Positions 1 through 10,415 of a DNA stretch of 64,000 nucleotides are shown in pieces (within the stretch, counting starts at the first letter, position 1; the number at the start of each line of letters is the position of its first letter). Source of the stretch: Chamaelirium japonicum (Eukaryota; Streptophyta; Magnoliopsida; Liliales; Melanthiaceae); NCBI GenBank assembly GCA_947650365.1, contig OX393553.1, positions 37,291,526-37,355,525 on the forward strand. The letters run 5' to 3'. The notes beneath the pieces were generated by a model that saw nothing but the letters and a program-made list of their open reading frames with translations, was not told the DNA's origin and did no database searches. The position numbers and the translations under genes are program-made.

Positions 1-600
1 TTACTATAGAGCGAACTGTCGAACAAGAGCCCACGGGCAAAATATGGCAGTCAGGAGCCCAAAGGGGATCATTGAATGGGAGCCCAAAGGCAATCTATCA
101 ATCGAGAGCCCAAAGGCGAGCTAAAGTTGGCAATGCCCACATGTGAGCTAACGAATAGGAGCTCACGAGCGAGCCAATGATGGCGACTCCTACGAGCGAG
201 CTAACAGACGGAAGCCCACTAGCAAGCTAATGAATAGGAGCCCATGGGTGAGCCAAAGACGGCGATGTCAAAGGACGAGCTAACAGACGAGAGCCCGAAA
301 GCAATATATCAAACAGGAGCCCATAGGTAAGTCAAAGATGGCGACGTCCAAAGGCAAGTTAATCGGACGAGAGCCTACTGGCGAGGAAACGAAACGGGAT
401 CCCACAGATGAGCCACAGATGGTGATGCCCATGAGAGAGCTAATCGGATGGGAGCCTACACGAGAGCAAACGAAACGGGAGCCCACGGGTGAGCCACATA
501 TGGCGACACCCATTGGCGAGCTAATCAGACGAGAGCTCATTGGCGAGCAACCTAAACGGATGGCCCAAATGCCTGCGAGAGGCCAAAGGCCACACACGAA
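1..600. repeat. 80-81-bp degenerate minisatellite
   Basis: Repeated GAGCCY...GGCGAGC units recur with a period of 80-81 bases; clear unit starts lie near 211, 291, 371, 452 and 533. The last three units are exactly 81 bases apart, so one forward frame stays open from 338 to 631 and reads as a 27-residue repeat rich in Glu, Pro, Thr and Arg. No start context, domain or neighbouring exon supports a gene, so this is treated as tandem DNA that probably continues past the left edge. Confidence 0.75.
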
Positions 601-1299
601 CTACTCAGGCGAAAGCCAACGGGCTAACTAGAGGAGCCGGATCCCCAAAGACAACGGGAGAGACTGCGCTCCACTCGGCCCTAGCGGCTAGCGACAATAG
701 TTGATTTACGCACTCCGCCTACTCTTCGGTCTAACTCGTGCCATTGGTATTATGCTCGATACCGATACAGTCGTGGGCGTCCTCGTAGGAGCTAAACGGA
801 TCCCACAGACGATGTCATTATATCGGAAAAAATATCGGCTAGCTCGCATTACGAGACGCGTGATACCAACGACCAGATAACGGATGCAAAGCATTTACGT
901 GGAAAAACTCTCCCCCATCGCGAGAGGGGAAAAACCACTGGCGAGGTAGATGAATCCACTATAATCTCAAAATTGGTACATATCATTGTCTGTTTGGTTC
1001 TTTTGCCTCTCAAACGTAAAATGATGATTAGGGTGTACCAAACTGTGCTAGTCGATAACGTAGGGCCGATCGTCGGATGGCATCTCTACGACAGCCGACC
1101 GAGGTGCTCGCTGATACGAGCTCTCCCCAGGAGTCCCTGCACACAACACAAATACATGACATCTCATCGCCTCTCTCCGAGCATGCAGGCCCTTCTAATA
1201 TACAGGCACACATACATATCCACGGTATCCACCTACAGATATATGCACACACACGCACCCTCAGATACCTGATCTTTACCCTCGAGATCATCAGGGACC
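601..1299. other. Unassigned DNA, no gene seen
   Basis: This stretch holds only short unsupported frames. It lies between two minisatellites and could be decayed LTR or internal transposon sequence, but I found no matching second copy in the window. Confidence 0.4.
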
Positions 1300-2190
1300 T
1301 CCATTGTCGCCGCTCAAGGAAGGGGGGAAGGGGCCGGAGCCGCACCCTCCCCCGCTACTGCCCGCCGGCAAAAAAAGTAAGGGGGAAGGGGCCGGGGCCA
1401 CGCCCTCCCCCGCTGCTAGCCTGCTGCCCACCAGCCAAAGAAGATAAGGGAGGGGACTGGAGCCGCACCCTCCCTCGTTGTTGCCCAATGATCAAAGAAG
1501 AGAGGGGAGGGGAGCGGAGCCGCGCCCTCCCCGTTACTGCTTGCCGACCAAAAAGGAAGGGGGGGAGAGGGGGCCAAAGCCACCCCACCCCTATAGGATG
1601 CCCATCGCCAAAAAGAGGAATGGGAGGGGGTCGGAATCACCCCTCCCCTGTTGGATACCCGTCGATTGAAGAATAAGAGGGGAGGCAGATCCGGCCTCCC
1701 CCTCACCTTGGTTGTTACTAGGATATGAGAAGAGGAGGGGATGGGGCCGAGCCACCCCTCCCCAGTGCTGTTGTGCCTGAAGACCGAAAGAGGAAACAAG
1801 AGGGGGGGCTGAAGCCACCCCCTCCAATTGTGCGCCCCTCGATTAGGAAGAAAGGGGGAGGGGGCCGGAGCCACGCCCTCCCCTTTCTTGTGTGCCCATC
1901 GATAGAAGGGAAGAAGAAAATGTAGAAGCTTAAGAGGGGGGCACCCCCTCCCCTTACTGTGCTTACCGGTCGAAGGGAGAAGGGGATGGGGGCCGGATTC
2001 ATGCCTCCCCCTGCTTTGTTCGTCGGTCGACGGGAAGAAGTGGAGGGGGCTGGAGCCACCCCATCCCCTGTTGTGCTCGCCAGTCGAAGGGAAGAAGAAG
2101 GGGAGGGAGGCTGGAGCCACCCCTCCCCTTGCTATGCTCGCCCGTCTGAAGGAAGAGGGAGGGGGGGCTGAGCCACCCCCTACCCCTAAT
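1300..2190. repeat. GC-rich minisatellite, about 55-66-bp units
   Basis: About 14 diverged units share a core of purine-rich AAGAAGRGGGGAGG, then a CGGAGCCRC block, then CCCTCCCC. Long frames are open on both strands (for example minus 1416-2213) because the repeat is low in stop triplets; their Pro, Ser and Gly-rich translations match no protein family I know, so they are not called as genes. Confidence 0.75.
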
Positions 2191-3220
2191 CGCCATCCAT
2201 CACCAACCAACATAAATATATCTATCTGGAGGGGGAACCCTAGGGTTCCCTCTTGATACGGCTGCTATGTGCCTCTCAAAAGAGGCGGCCCACTCTTTCC
2301 CTCAAAACCCTCTTTCCTTACCTACCCCCCTCCTTCCCCTCTATACCTAGGGTTAGGGGTGCCTTGATCAGACGATTGTGGTTGGCGGCCCCCTGATCAA
2401 CGATCGATGGCCCGTCGGGGAGGTGATCAAGACCGCTAGGCCTGTGCCGGGCTACACAGGGTGCGCCTCGGGGATGATCCGCGAGCATTAGGGGGTCACG
2501 GGGTGTTCTGGCACGCTCAGGGGCCCGCAACCAAAGGTCTCGGGGGGCCACCGGCTCTATAAATTCCACCCTTCATCTTTGGACCCTCGAGTGGTGCTTT
2601 TATAAAACTTAGGAGAGCGGGGGAGGCCGACATGTGCTTGTCCACGTGGCTGCCTCTAGCTGAACTGAAGCCTACCGCCTCTAGGCTAACAGGTGTCCGC
2701 CTACAGTTGGACCAAAACTTATCACCTTTGTGGTCGCCACCTGGCTCCATCGGGTCAAAGCGTGGATTTATTTTGGGCAATCTTGCTGTGGGATTAGGGT
2801 TGCGACCATTTCGAGCGCGCTTGGCACCGATACTGTTGTTGTTCCTAGGCGAGCACTTTGATAACATCATGCTTATATCATCCTAAGCGAGCTAGTTACC
2901 TTCTATCAGGGTGTTGTCGCACCGAGCAAGTCCTTCCGACGAGCTTTCCGTGGAAAAGATCGTCGTTATGGCTTACCTACCTCCCTTAGTGGAGGTCATT
3001 GGGGGGGGGGGGGGGGGGGGGGCTCATTCTTGCCACGTGTCATCCCACGCTCCTGCCACGAGGACAACGAGCGGGTGACATTTTCTGGCATCGTCAATTT
3101 TTATTATTGCTAAAATCATACAAGGCACTAATCTCGTGCCCCCTCAAAACCGATTGCGAGGGAGAGGGGGCAACGGGTATATGAAGATGCAGTACTCCCA
3201 CCCGTTAGTCAATGTGGGAC
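2191..3220. other. Unassigned DNA with palindrome and poly-G tract
   Basis: No gene is seen. An 18-base perfect palindrome, GGGAACCCTAGGGTTCCC, spans 2233-2250, and an uninterrupted run of 22 G lies at 3001-3022. The rest may be retrotransposon LTR remnant, but no partner copy is present to prove it. Confidence 0.4.
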
Positions 3221-3476
3221 TATCCGCTCAACAATGGCGATTTATAAAATTATTGTTTTCTAAATATTATTCATTGAAAAAAAAAAACAGAAAGATTTAT
3301 TGATTACAATCTTTTTCTATTTTTCATGGGTAAATTATACTTTGCCCCTATCCACTCAACAATGGCGATTTATAAAATTATTGTTTTCTAAATATTATTC
3401 ATTGAAAAAAAAAACAGAAAGATTTATTGATTACAATCTTTTTCTATTTTTCATGGGTAAATTACACTTTGCCCCC
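3221..3476. repeat. 128-bp tandem duplication
   Basis: The sequence from 3221 (TATCCGCTCAACAATGGCG) is repeated from 3349 (TATCCACTCAACAATGGCG) with only a few differences, giving two adjacent copies with a 128-base period. The second copy runs straight into the left terminal repeat of the MITE that follows. Confidence 0.9.
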
Positions 3477-3650
3477 CTGAAGTTTAGCTCAAAAACACTT
3501 GACCGCCTTGTAGTTTATTTTGTCCCAAATAGTTCCCTAAAGTTTGAAATGTTAGCACAATTCCGCCTTTTGTCAACAATTTAATTTCCTCGTTTGGTAA
3601 TTTTTATCTTATCAAAACAGAACTGAAGCGGACAAAATGCACTTTTTTTT

Positions 3651-3883
3651 GGGTTATTTTGACTTTGCCCCCCAAATTTTGCCTTGAATTAGATTTTACC
3701 CCCCAAAACTAACTGTTCCGTCAGCTCACCCCCCAAAACTTTATTTCTTTTCCGTCAGCTCACCCTTTCTCTTAGATGGTGAGCTGACGGAACAGTTAGT
3801 TTTGGGGGGTAAAGTCTAATCAATGAAATATGGGGGGTAAAGTCTAATTCAAGGCAGTTTGGGTGGCAAAGTAAAAATAACCC
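3651..3883. mobile_element. Foldback MITE, inner copy 1
   Basis: The left half begins GGGTTATTTTGACTTTGCC and the right half ends GGCAAAGTAAAAATAACCC, so most of the 233 bases folds into a hairpin, including a GTTCCGTCAGCTCACC / GGTGAGCTGACGGAAC stem near the centre. The flanks are poly-T, so a target duplication cannot be read. Confidence 0.8.
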
Positions 3884-3908
3884 TTTTTTAACTAAAGGGG
3901 GTTGAGAA

Positions 3909-4090
3909 CGATTTTGTTCTAACCTCCTTAAAGAGGTTGGAGCATCCCGCTCTTTCCCATTGGTCCATCTTGAGGGCTTTTGGTCATTTCACCATGATAA
4001 ACAGTATGAAATGACAAAAATATCCTTGGAATGGACCAATGAGAGAGAGCGGGATGCTCCAACCTCTTTAAAGAGGTTGGAACAAAATCG
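3909..4090. mobile_element. MITE with 59-bp terminal inverted repeats
   Basis: Bases 3909-3967 (CGATTTTGTTCTAACCTCC...) match the reverse complement of 4032-4090 with few differences. The 64-base centre is noncoding. No clear target duplication flanks it. Confidence 0.8.
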
Positions 4091-4342
4091 TACTGGAGGT
4101 GGTTAAGTGTTTTTAAGCTAAACTTCAGGGGGCATTGTGTAATTTACTCTTTTTTTTTGTCATCTGGGCTCCTACTCTCTCCTCTCCCACCCCCTTTACT
4201 CTCCCTCGAATAAATTTTACACAGCTTTCTCACCAAAAACAGAAAATGGCACAAAAAAACAAACAGGTAATCAACTGCATATGAAACCAAAACAAATTGA
4301 CTGAACAAACCGGGGTGGGGGAACAGATGAAGCATCGAGCAC

Positions 4343-4468
4343 CTTGGCAGCGGGGTCCTGGCCCTCCACGAAGCCTCTCATCAGGGCGACCTTCTTCCGC
4401 TCGATCTCGTCTCTCCCGGTATCTTCACCCCCTGGTGTGCGGCAGCCTCCTCTTTCCGGCGGGTCCAT
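4343..4468 (-). CDS. SEC14-like (CRAL-TRIO N-domain) protein, putative first exon
   Basis: On the minus strand an ATG at 4468 opens 42 codons ending at an AAG|GTGCTC splice donor (GT at 4342-4341). The last part reads DEIERKKVALMRGFVE followed by GQDPAAK, which resembles the start of the CRAL-TRIO N-terminal region of small plant SEC14 lipid-transfer proteins (family pattern ERxKxxLMRAFVExxDPxxK), where to my knowledge an intron interrupts shortly after this block. The region upstream on that strand is a CT-rich leader typical of plant 5' UTRs. Later exons (the LRRFLRARDLD block and the lipid-binding lobe) are not visible between 1 and 4342, so they lie beyond the window, after a repeat-filled intron of more than 4.3 kb, or the gene is broken. 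Family assignment is from a short stretch only. Confidence 0.5.
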
Positions 4469-4706
4469 CTCCTCCGAGGGGAACTCTGTTCTCGGTGGCT
4501 TCGGCGGGGTGAAGCGGCCGAGAGGGAGCAGAGGAGCAGGTGGATCACATCTTTATTGCAGCGGGCAGAGGGGAGTGGTGGCGACGCGGTTAGGAGTTGA
4601 AGCCCATTAATGCCCGACTTTGGCTTCCCGGTTTGAGGAGGAAATCCTCTCCAAGATCTCTCTCTCTCTAGAGAGAGACCACACGACATTTCTCTTTCTA
4701 GAAGAG

Positions 4707-4740
<34 letters not shown>

Positions 4741-4772
4741 TAGTTTGAAGCAGTTAGAGTGGGTGGCTGGTT
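4469..4772 (-). promoter_or_regulatory. Probable 5' leader of the SEC14-like gene
   Basis: Read on the minus strand this is a pyrimidine-rich leader with a CT microsatellite (GA run on the + strand at about 4710-4738) ahead of the ATG at 4468. The longer minus frame 4381-4980 that overlaps it is in another frame and shows no protein-like features. Confidence 0.35.
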
Positions 4773-4931
4773 TGAGTTCAGATCTCCTCCAGTCGGTCGG
4801 CCCCGGTCGGTGGGCCCGACGCGCATCACAACCGCACGATGGCAGGTGACACGAAACTGAATCGCACTCCAGCCTATTACATGCGGCTGTGATGTGCGTC
4901 GGGCCCACCGACTGGAGGAGATCTAAACTCA
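4773..4931. repeat. Imperfect hairpin repeat upstream of SEC14-like exon
   Basis: TGAGTTCAGATCTCCTCC at 4773-4790 and the following GTCGGTGGGCCCGACGCGCATCACA block reappear inverted up to 4931. The left arm carries an extra short duplication of the GGTCGG segment. It is probably a small foldback element. Confidence 0.6.
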
Positions 4932-5389
4932 GCTGGGTCCGCTGGGAACAGCGACTGCAGGCGGACCAGGACCAGGGCACTTTCCTTGACCTTTTACTTC
5001 CATTAAATACACTGGCCGGTTACCCATCGGTGAGTTGACACGACCAGATCCAAGTTCACTGCAGCCGATGATCACGACACGCCGTAGATCGACGAACGCG
5101 AGGCTGCCACCGAAGCCCCGTGGGTCGTGCGTTGTGCAGCGTGTGCTCCTAGGCTCGAGGGTGATCCGTGAGTGGGCAACGGGCTATTGGCCTGCTGATC
5201 CGTGCCGTACTAGGGTTTTGTTTAAGAGCATGTCCTTATTATAGTTTTTGGAAAATAAATGGACCTAAATGATATTTTTTTTTAAAAGTAAACAACTTGA
5301 TTTACGCTCCCTTTGGTATGCTTCGATTCCTACTACAAAGTGCAATGGAGTTGGTATGTTGTCTGTAGTTGGAACATGCAGGTTGTGTG
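4932..5389. other. Intergenic DNA, no gene seen
   Basis: Only short frames are present. This is presumed promoter-side DNA of the minus-strand SEC14-like exon. Confidence 0.35.
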
Positions 5390-5397
5390 TTGACCCG

Positions 5398-5839
5398 CAG
5401 GGGTGGGCAATGGGTCGGGTTGGGTTCGTGTTGTGTCTAGTTTTGGGTCGTGTCTAAAACCCCAAGACCCGGATCCGACCCGTTTAACTATCGTGTCTAG
5501 ATTTTAAACCCGTACCCGACCCGTTTATAAACTGGTAGACCCGATAAGACTGTTTACCACACGGGTTTATTCAGTTGATCCGATCCGACTCAACCCAACA
5601 TTACCCGATAGACCCGCTGATACTATATATTACAGTATCGGATTGCGGGTAGACCCGACCCGATGATTTTAAACGGGTCTTCTCGGGTCTACTGTGTCCA
5701 GACCTAAACCTGGACCCGACCTGTTTATTAAACGGGTCTATTGTGTCGACTCGTTTACGACCATAACCTGTTTAGCCGTGACCCAGACCCGCTAACTTCG
5801 TGTCGAGACTGCCGTGTCGGGTCGAAATTGCCAGCCCTA
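5398..5839. mobile_element. hAT-type non-autonomous element 1
   Basis: The 442-base element starts CAGGGGTGGGCAA and ends TTGCCAGCCCTA, which are imperfect terminal inverted repeats, and is flanked by a perfect 8-base duplication TTGACCCG at 5390-5397 and 5840-5847. Eight-base duplications with YAGGG ends are the hAT signature. The body is many GGGTCGGGTC-like repeats with no coding capacity. A second family member lies in the opposite orientation at 49,743-50,194. Confidence 0.9.
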
Positions 5840-5847
5840 TTGACCCG

Positions 5848-6752
5848 TGTGTTACAACTGCACGAACCAAATAGGCAGTTATAGGAAGAAAACAAGTCTG
5901 TTTCAAATAATTATGAGGTGGTTTTGTTAATTATTGTAAACTCAGGGGTGATATGTAGAAAACAATTATTGTACTTGCAGTCGGTGATCAAGATTCTCGC
6001 TGGGCGCGCTTATGCACCCAGTCCCTAAGAAAGGGATGGTGGATGGAAATGGTTGCATGTCAGCATCCGTGCAATCAATCTGTTTGTCGTATTGCCAACA
6101 TTTATTATAATTTTTTGGTTGAGTAGAATATATTTGTTATTGTTTTATCCGAATTTTTTTTTACTTTATCTCATGTTCTTTAGCCAAATATTTGGATCAA
6201 ATCAATGTCTCACTAATTTTGGTCGGACATCCCACCAATTTTGGCGGGATGTCTATTTTCTTCAAGGGCGATCTACTCCATTTTTTAAAAGAAAAAAAAA
6301 AAAAGTGAGAGAAACACTTACACAAACAAAATATATTTCAGCTTGTTTGAGTCCAAGAAAGAAAAAAACAAAGAAAGCGAATGTTACTAGAAATTTATTT
6401 GGATTTGACCAACAAAAAAAAAACACGAGACATTTAATTTCTCGAGACATCAATGACATGGCTCATGAATGACTCAAGAAATCTTTCCATCCCATTTTTG
6501 TTCCATTTTTGTCTCGCCAAAAGAACGTATGAAGCCATGAAAATGGAGTCTCCCGTGTCGGACTGATGCATGTCGTGTGTTGCGAAAACGACACCACAAT
6601 TATTTAGGGAGCATGGTTGAAAATGAAAATATTTCACCAGAACACATCGCCCTTCGAATGCGTGAACCAAGAAATTGTGACTCTAGATGATGCACCTATG
6701 GCTCAGAACTGCTTGAGGAGGAGATCTATATGCTATTGGACCATTACTCTTT
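5848..6752. other. Unassigned AT-rich DNA
   Basis: No gene, RNA or recognisable repeat is seen between the hAT element and the left LTR of element D. A 139-codon frame at 6053-6472 is AT-rich, full of Lys and Phe runs and not credible as a protein. Confidence 0.35.
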
Positions 6753-7030
6753 TGATGTTGGCTGAGACCACCATTTTCTTTGAAATTATGTTTTTTTTTA
6801 TATTAGAAATTCCTATGTGTAAGGGTTGTCCAATTATTAAAAAAATTGAATAATAAAAAGTGTGTGTATGTCGCTGGTTAGGATGCTCGAACCCAATCCA
6901 AATCTATCTTCAAAACATATCCCGAAGTCTATTGTTTAACCCCCCTGTATCCCTCATCCCTTTTTGTTATAAGATTCATTCCCCTTTCAACTTCATTTAA
7001 TTCATCCATGCAAAGTTCTTTAAATCTACT

Positions 7031-7114
<84 letters not shown>

Positions 7115-7809
7115 ACCCTTTCAAATACATTTCCCTTTCATTAACCTCTCAGGATACACAGAACCTCTCCTCAAAGACCATTCATAAATTCAAATGCATT
7201 CCCCTCTCTCATTCTTCGAATATCAAGAACCATAAATCTCTGTGAGTCTCAAGATTCATCAAAACTATTCATCGCAACACTCAAGAACTATAAAAGATAC
7301 CATTAATGACATAACCTTTAATGTTTCATATCACCCCCTATATTAACCCATTCCATCCATGAAATGAGATAGTGAAAATAGATTGAGAATTTTTGAAGAA
7401 GTGCTTTGGTGCTTGTTATCCTTTCCCCTCTAAACCCTGTGGATTCTGATGTTCTTCGTCTTTCTTCTAACCTCCTCCATCTCATCCACAAGTCTTTACC
7501 CTGCCACCCTTTCACTCTTATACAAGTGCATCATTTGCACTTATTATCTATCTTGCCTTTTCAGGCCTCGATCTCTATATGTCATCATTTTCAACTTTCG
7601 TTATCATTCACAAAACTTCTATCTAGCTTCTAACCTCTCTCTTCTAAGTCATCATTATCTCCCCATTTTTCATTTAATCTATAAATTTTCCTCTGCCATT
7701 TGCCTACAATCTACCCTTAGCATTTGAGCATCATATCCTAGAAAACACCTGTACTTTTATTCACTATATATATGTGCTCATGTGTTTGTGAAAAATTTGA
7801 TTTGCACCA
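6753..7809 (+). repeat. Element D 5' LTR
   Basis: It starts TGATGTTGGC and ends at or near GCACCA directly before the primer site. It contains a long CT microsatellite at about 7034-7113. Alignment by eye with the right copy shows frequent substitutions and indels, consistent with D being the oldest layer. Confidence 0.65.
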
Positions 7810-7811
7810 TT

Positions 7812-7826
7812 TGGTATCAGAGCCAC
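7812..7826 (+). other. Element D primer-binding site
   Basis: TGGTATCAGAGCCAC complements the 3' end of plant initiator tRNA-Met, as in most plant copia elements. Element A inserted only eight bases downstream of this site. Confidence 0.6.
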
Positions 7827-7838
7827 TAGTCACCATGT

Positions 7839-8277
7839 TGTAAGCCTATGGGCTTCCAGATGTGGATCACATGCCCACATGTGAGGTCCACAGTCCATAT
7901 AAGACTAAAACCCAATATGGATGGACATGGGTGATTGTTGATTGGACTTACCATAATTATATATGTTCTGGGCTACTGGGCCTAATTTTGAGATCAATCC
8001 CATCCGTTGGATCTGTTGATTTCTCTGATGGGGAGAAATCATAAAGGGTAATAAATACCGGTACTTGGTCCCCCTCCCGGGTAACGATATCTCTACGTGA
8101 GTTTTCTGGATACCCCCTCTGTCCATACCAGAGAGAGATCCCTCTTGCCACAGGGAGTGGAAACCAAGTCCGGAGAACACACATCAAAGATCGTGATTCG
8201 CAGAAGTTCTTTATCCATGGATTCTTCCGCTTTTGGTAACGATCCTATACTCTTAGAAGTAGGATCTCTCATGGATG
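7839..8277 (+). repeat. Element A 5' LTR, left part
   Basis: This 439-base part is collinear with 30,171-30,609 of the 3' LTR. It stops at GGATG, the target duplicated by element B; the LTR resumes after the second GGATG at 28,468. Confidence 0.92.
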
Positions 8278-8521
8278 TGTTGGGATTGATGTGTTCTAAG
8301 CTTGTAAAACTTTATGTTTTTGGTCTAATAAAGATTGATAGTTATTAATATATATGAGATGCATATAGGTGCGTAACATAGTTACGTGTTCTTTTAAGAA
8401 CAGAGAGCCATGGTTATATGGTAGTCCACTGAGTTGAAGACTGAGTGGATTGGTCCTATATAATCTAAATAAGTTCGCAGCTATGATCAGGTTGGTCGCC
8501 TCATCATGATAAGCTGTTGGC

Positions 8522-8718
8522 GATGACAGTTCATGGGATGTCTTCACCATGGTCATCACCAGGCACAGTGTCTGTGGTTGAACGGAACTAACACGGTGTA
8601 CAGATCAGTGAGCAGACACTGGTACACTAAGCCGTGTTTCTGCTTAGGGTAAAACGGTCCTAAACCCTGAGGAACCACGCCTGATGGACTAACCAGTTGC
8701 GTGGTGCTTTGGCGCACC
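8522..8718 (+). other. Covariation-supported stems in U3 of element B
   Basis: Three stems can be drawn. First: GATGAC 8522-8527 with GTCATC 8552-8557, stacked on CATGG 8532-8536 with CCATG 8547-8551. Second: AACACGG 8590-8596 with CCGTGTT 8632-8638, then TGTAC 8597-8601 with GTACA 8622-8626, then AGTG 8607-8610 with CACT 8617-8620. Third: GGTGC 8703-8707 with GCACC 8714-8718. Element C keeps each stem with paired base changes. In the genomic RNA this lies in the 3' U3. Confidence 0.6.
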
Positions 8719-9099
8719 AATGTGTGAGGATCCATATGCAGTGATCCAAAACCACGGTGTACTAGGTTACCCGTCTGGCGTTGCATTAGCGTGTCACTCC
8801 TGCAGGCCATCCACACCCCTGAAGGGAGGTGCGTTCCTTGGTGTGACTTACACTGTACCAAACCCAGGCCTGGTGGTCACCAGTTTGACTGTTGACCGGG
8901 TTCGATTACTCGACGGGGTAATCAGAGGTACGATGTATAGGTCAACCTGGAAGGAACCAAGTCATATGATCATTCGAGTCTGACGGTAGTCTTCACCGCT
9001 CGAAGTTAATCATGGCATCAAGTGAAGGGACAGCGGGTTTACCACTACTAAGCGGAGAGCAGGGGTATGATGGAGAACATAGTGAGTCTGCGTGAATTG

Positions 9100-9137
9100 G
9101 AGTGCAGCCTGCGTCGCACTCTGGGTGGCTACGCAGG
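9100..9137 (+). other. Candidate H-type pseudoknot in U3 of element B
   Basis: Stem 1 is GAGTGC 9100-9105 with GCACTC 9116-9121. Stem 2 is CCTGCGT 9108-9114, inside the loop, with ACGCAGG 9131-9137. Connecting loops are 2, 1 and 9 bases, a sterically favourable H-type geometry. The same sequence is in three of the four B/C LTRs exactly and in the fourth with one stem-2 mismatch. Confidence 0.5.
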
Positions 9138-9852
9138 TTAACTCGAGCTCAGAGGATCGATGGTACACTCGGGTAGTGTATCGATCGAGCTTGAGTTGGA
9201 AGCCATGAACCCCGGTCCCTGATGGTTCCACCTTATCAACATTATGTACGGTTCTTGAACCGTCTCCTCGGAACACCATAAGCATAAGGAAGAAAGAAGT
9301 ATACGCTCCGTGTGTGCTTGGCACTAGAGCACGGTAGATGCGTAACTACATACGAGTACTAAGGGTTGAGCCCGAGACTAGTGCAGAGTCGCATGTAGTA
9401 ATCCCTAGCCATAAGTGAACTTCGCTGCATAGGTGCGATGCACCGGGGTATGTTACGAGTTGACTAGTTGACTTTGCTAGAGGCACCCTCCGGTGGCCTC
9501 AGTTAATAGTAGGTAACTAGTAAATATCACTTACGAAGTGGCCGCTAGGTATCGCACGCTAGAAATGGTCAAAATAAGGCGTCGGGGCGTTTTGGTAAAA
9601 ACCTCACTCTGCCGGACCTCACTGTTGGCCGACCCTAGTGATGGGACACCTTACTAGGGCCGGCCCTATGATGTAGGGATAAGAATCCCTCATCTATAGG
9701 GCCGGCCATATGGATAGGGATAGGGCGATAAAACGGTTAAGATCGAGCCCTAAAAAGTGGGAAAACGGATAAATACAACGAGAGATAATGGAGAGATAAT
9801 GAGAGGGGGTCATTATCCCCTTGGATCCTTATCCAAGGGGGTTGGCCGGCCC

Positions 9853-9860
9853 TATAAAAG
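9853..9860 (+). promoter_or_regulatory. TATA box of element B 5' LTR
   Basis: TATAAAAG follows GGCCGGCCC and precedes a CT-rich stretch, a typical U3/R transition. The 3' LTR repeats it at 27,915-27,922. Confidence 0.6.
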
Positions 9861-10403
9861 GACCTATGGGCGCCGGCCCCATGTGCCAGAAAAACCGAAC
9901 CCCCTCCTCTCTCATCTCTCTAGTTCTCTCCCTAATCTCTCTCCGTTTTCCGCTTGCTACTTCGTCTTCCTCGTGTGGAGTTCTGAAGAAGCAGAAGGGT
10001 CATTCTTCGGAGGCACTCAGAGATCCGAGAGCGACGTTCCGTGCATCGTGTGAGATCGGGTGAACAAGAAAGGCAACATCTCCATTCATACCATCGGCAT
10101 CTTCGCGAACGATCTTCCGTCTCCATCGACAAAGAAGACAATTCTCCGCGGTTAAAAGATCCGTACGAAAGGTATGTGTAATCTAACATGTAGATCTAGC
10201 GAGTATTATGATTTGCATCCATGCTAGTTAATCATTACGCTAGATTGCCGTTAGGGGTTTTCGATTCTCATGCATACACATGCATACATATGTAGATTAG
10301 TTTCTATGAAAAAGTAAAATAGTGTAACGTGCACCATGAACGGTCTTTCGACCGCCAAATCGCTTCCGCTGCGAGCCTCTGACCCGGATTAACTTCCAAC
10401 AAT

Positions 10404-10415
10404 TGGTATCAGAGC
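10404..10415 (+). other. Element B primer-binding site
   Basis: TGGTATCAGAGC, two bases after the LTR end, complements initiator tRNA-Met. Confidence 0.85.

Larger units (their letters stand above)
3455..4149. mobile_element. Inverted-repeat element carrying two inner MITEs
   Basis: A terminal segment at 3455-3500 (GTAAATTACACTTTGCCCCC, then a CTGAAGTTTAGCT block) reappears inverted at 4105-4149, giving arms of about 45 bases. Nothing inside is coding; two further inverted-repeat elements lie between the arms. Superfamily is unclear because no convincing target duplication was found. It sits in the presumed first intron of the minus-strand SEC14-like gene. Confidence 0.65.
8278..10401 (+). 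repeat. Element B 5' LTR
   Basis: This 2124-base LTR carries conserved foldable segments (8522-8718 and 9100-9137), GGCCGGCCC-rich sequence near 9650-9900 and a TATA box at 9853. It closely matches the 3' LTR, with scattered differences and a short indel near 9789. Confidence 0.95.

Noticed and set aside
1416-2213. 265-codon minus-strand frame
   Set aside because: It lies wholly in a GC-rich minisatellite, with no domain and open frames on both strands.
6053-6472. 139-codon AT-rich frame
   Set aside because: Poly-Phe and poly-Lys runs, no motif, no splice context.
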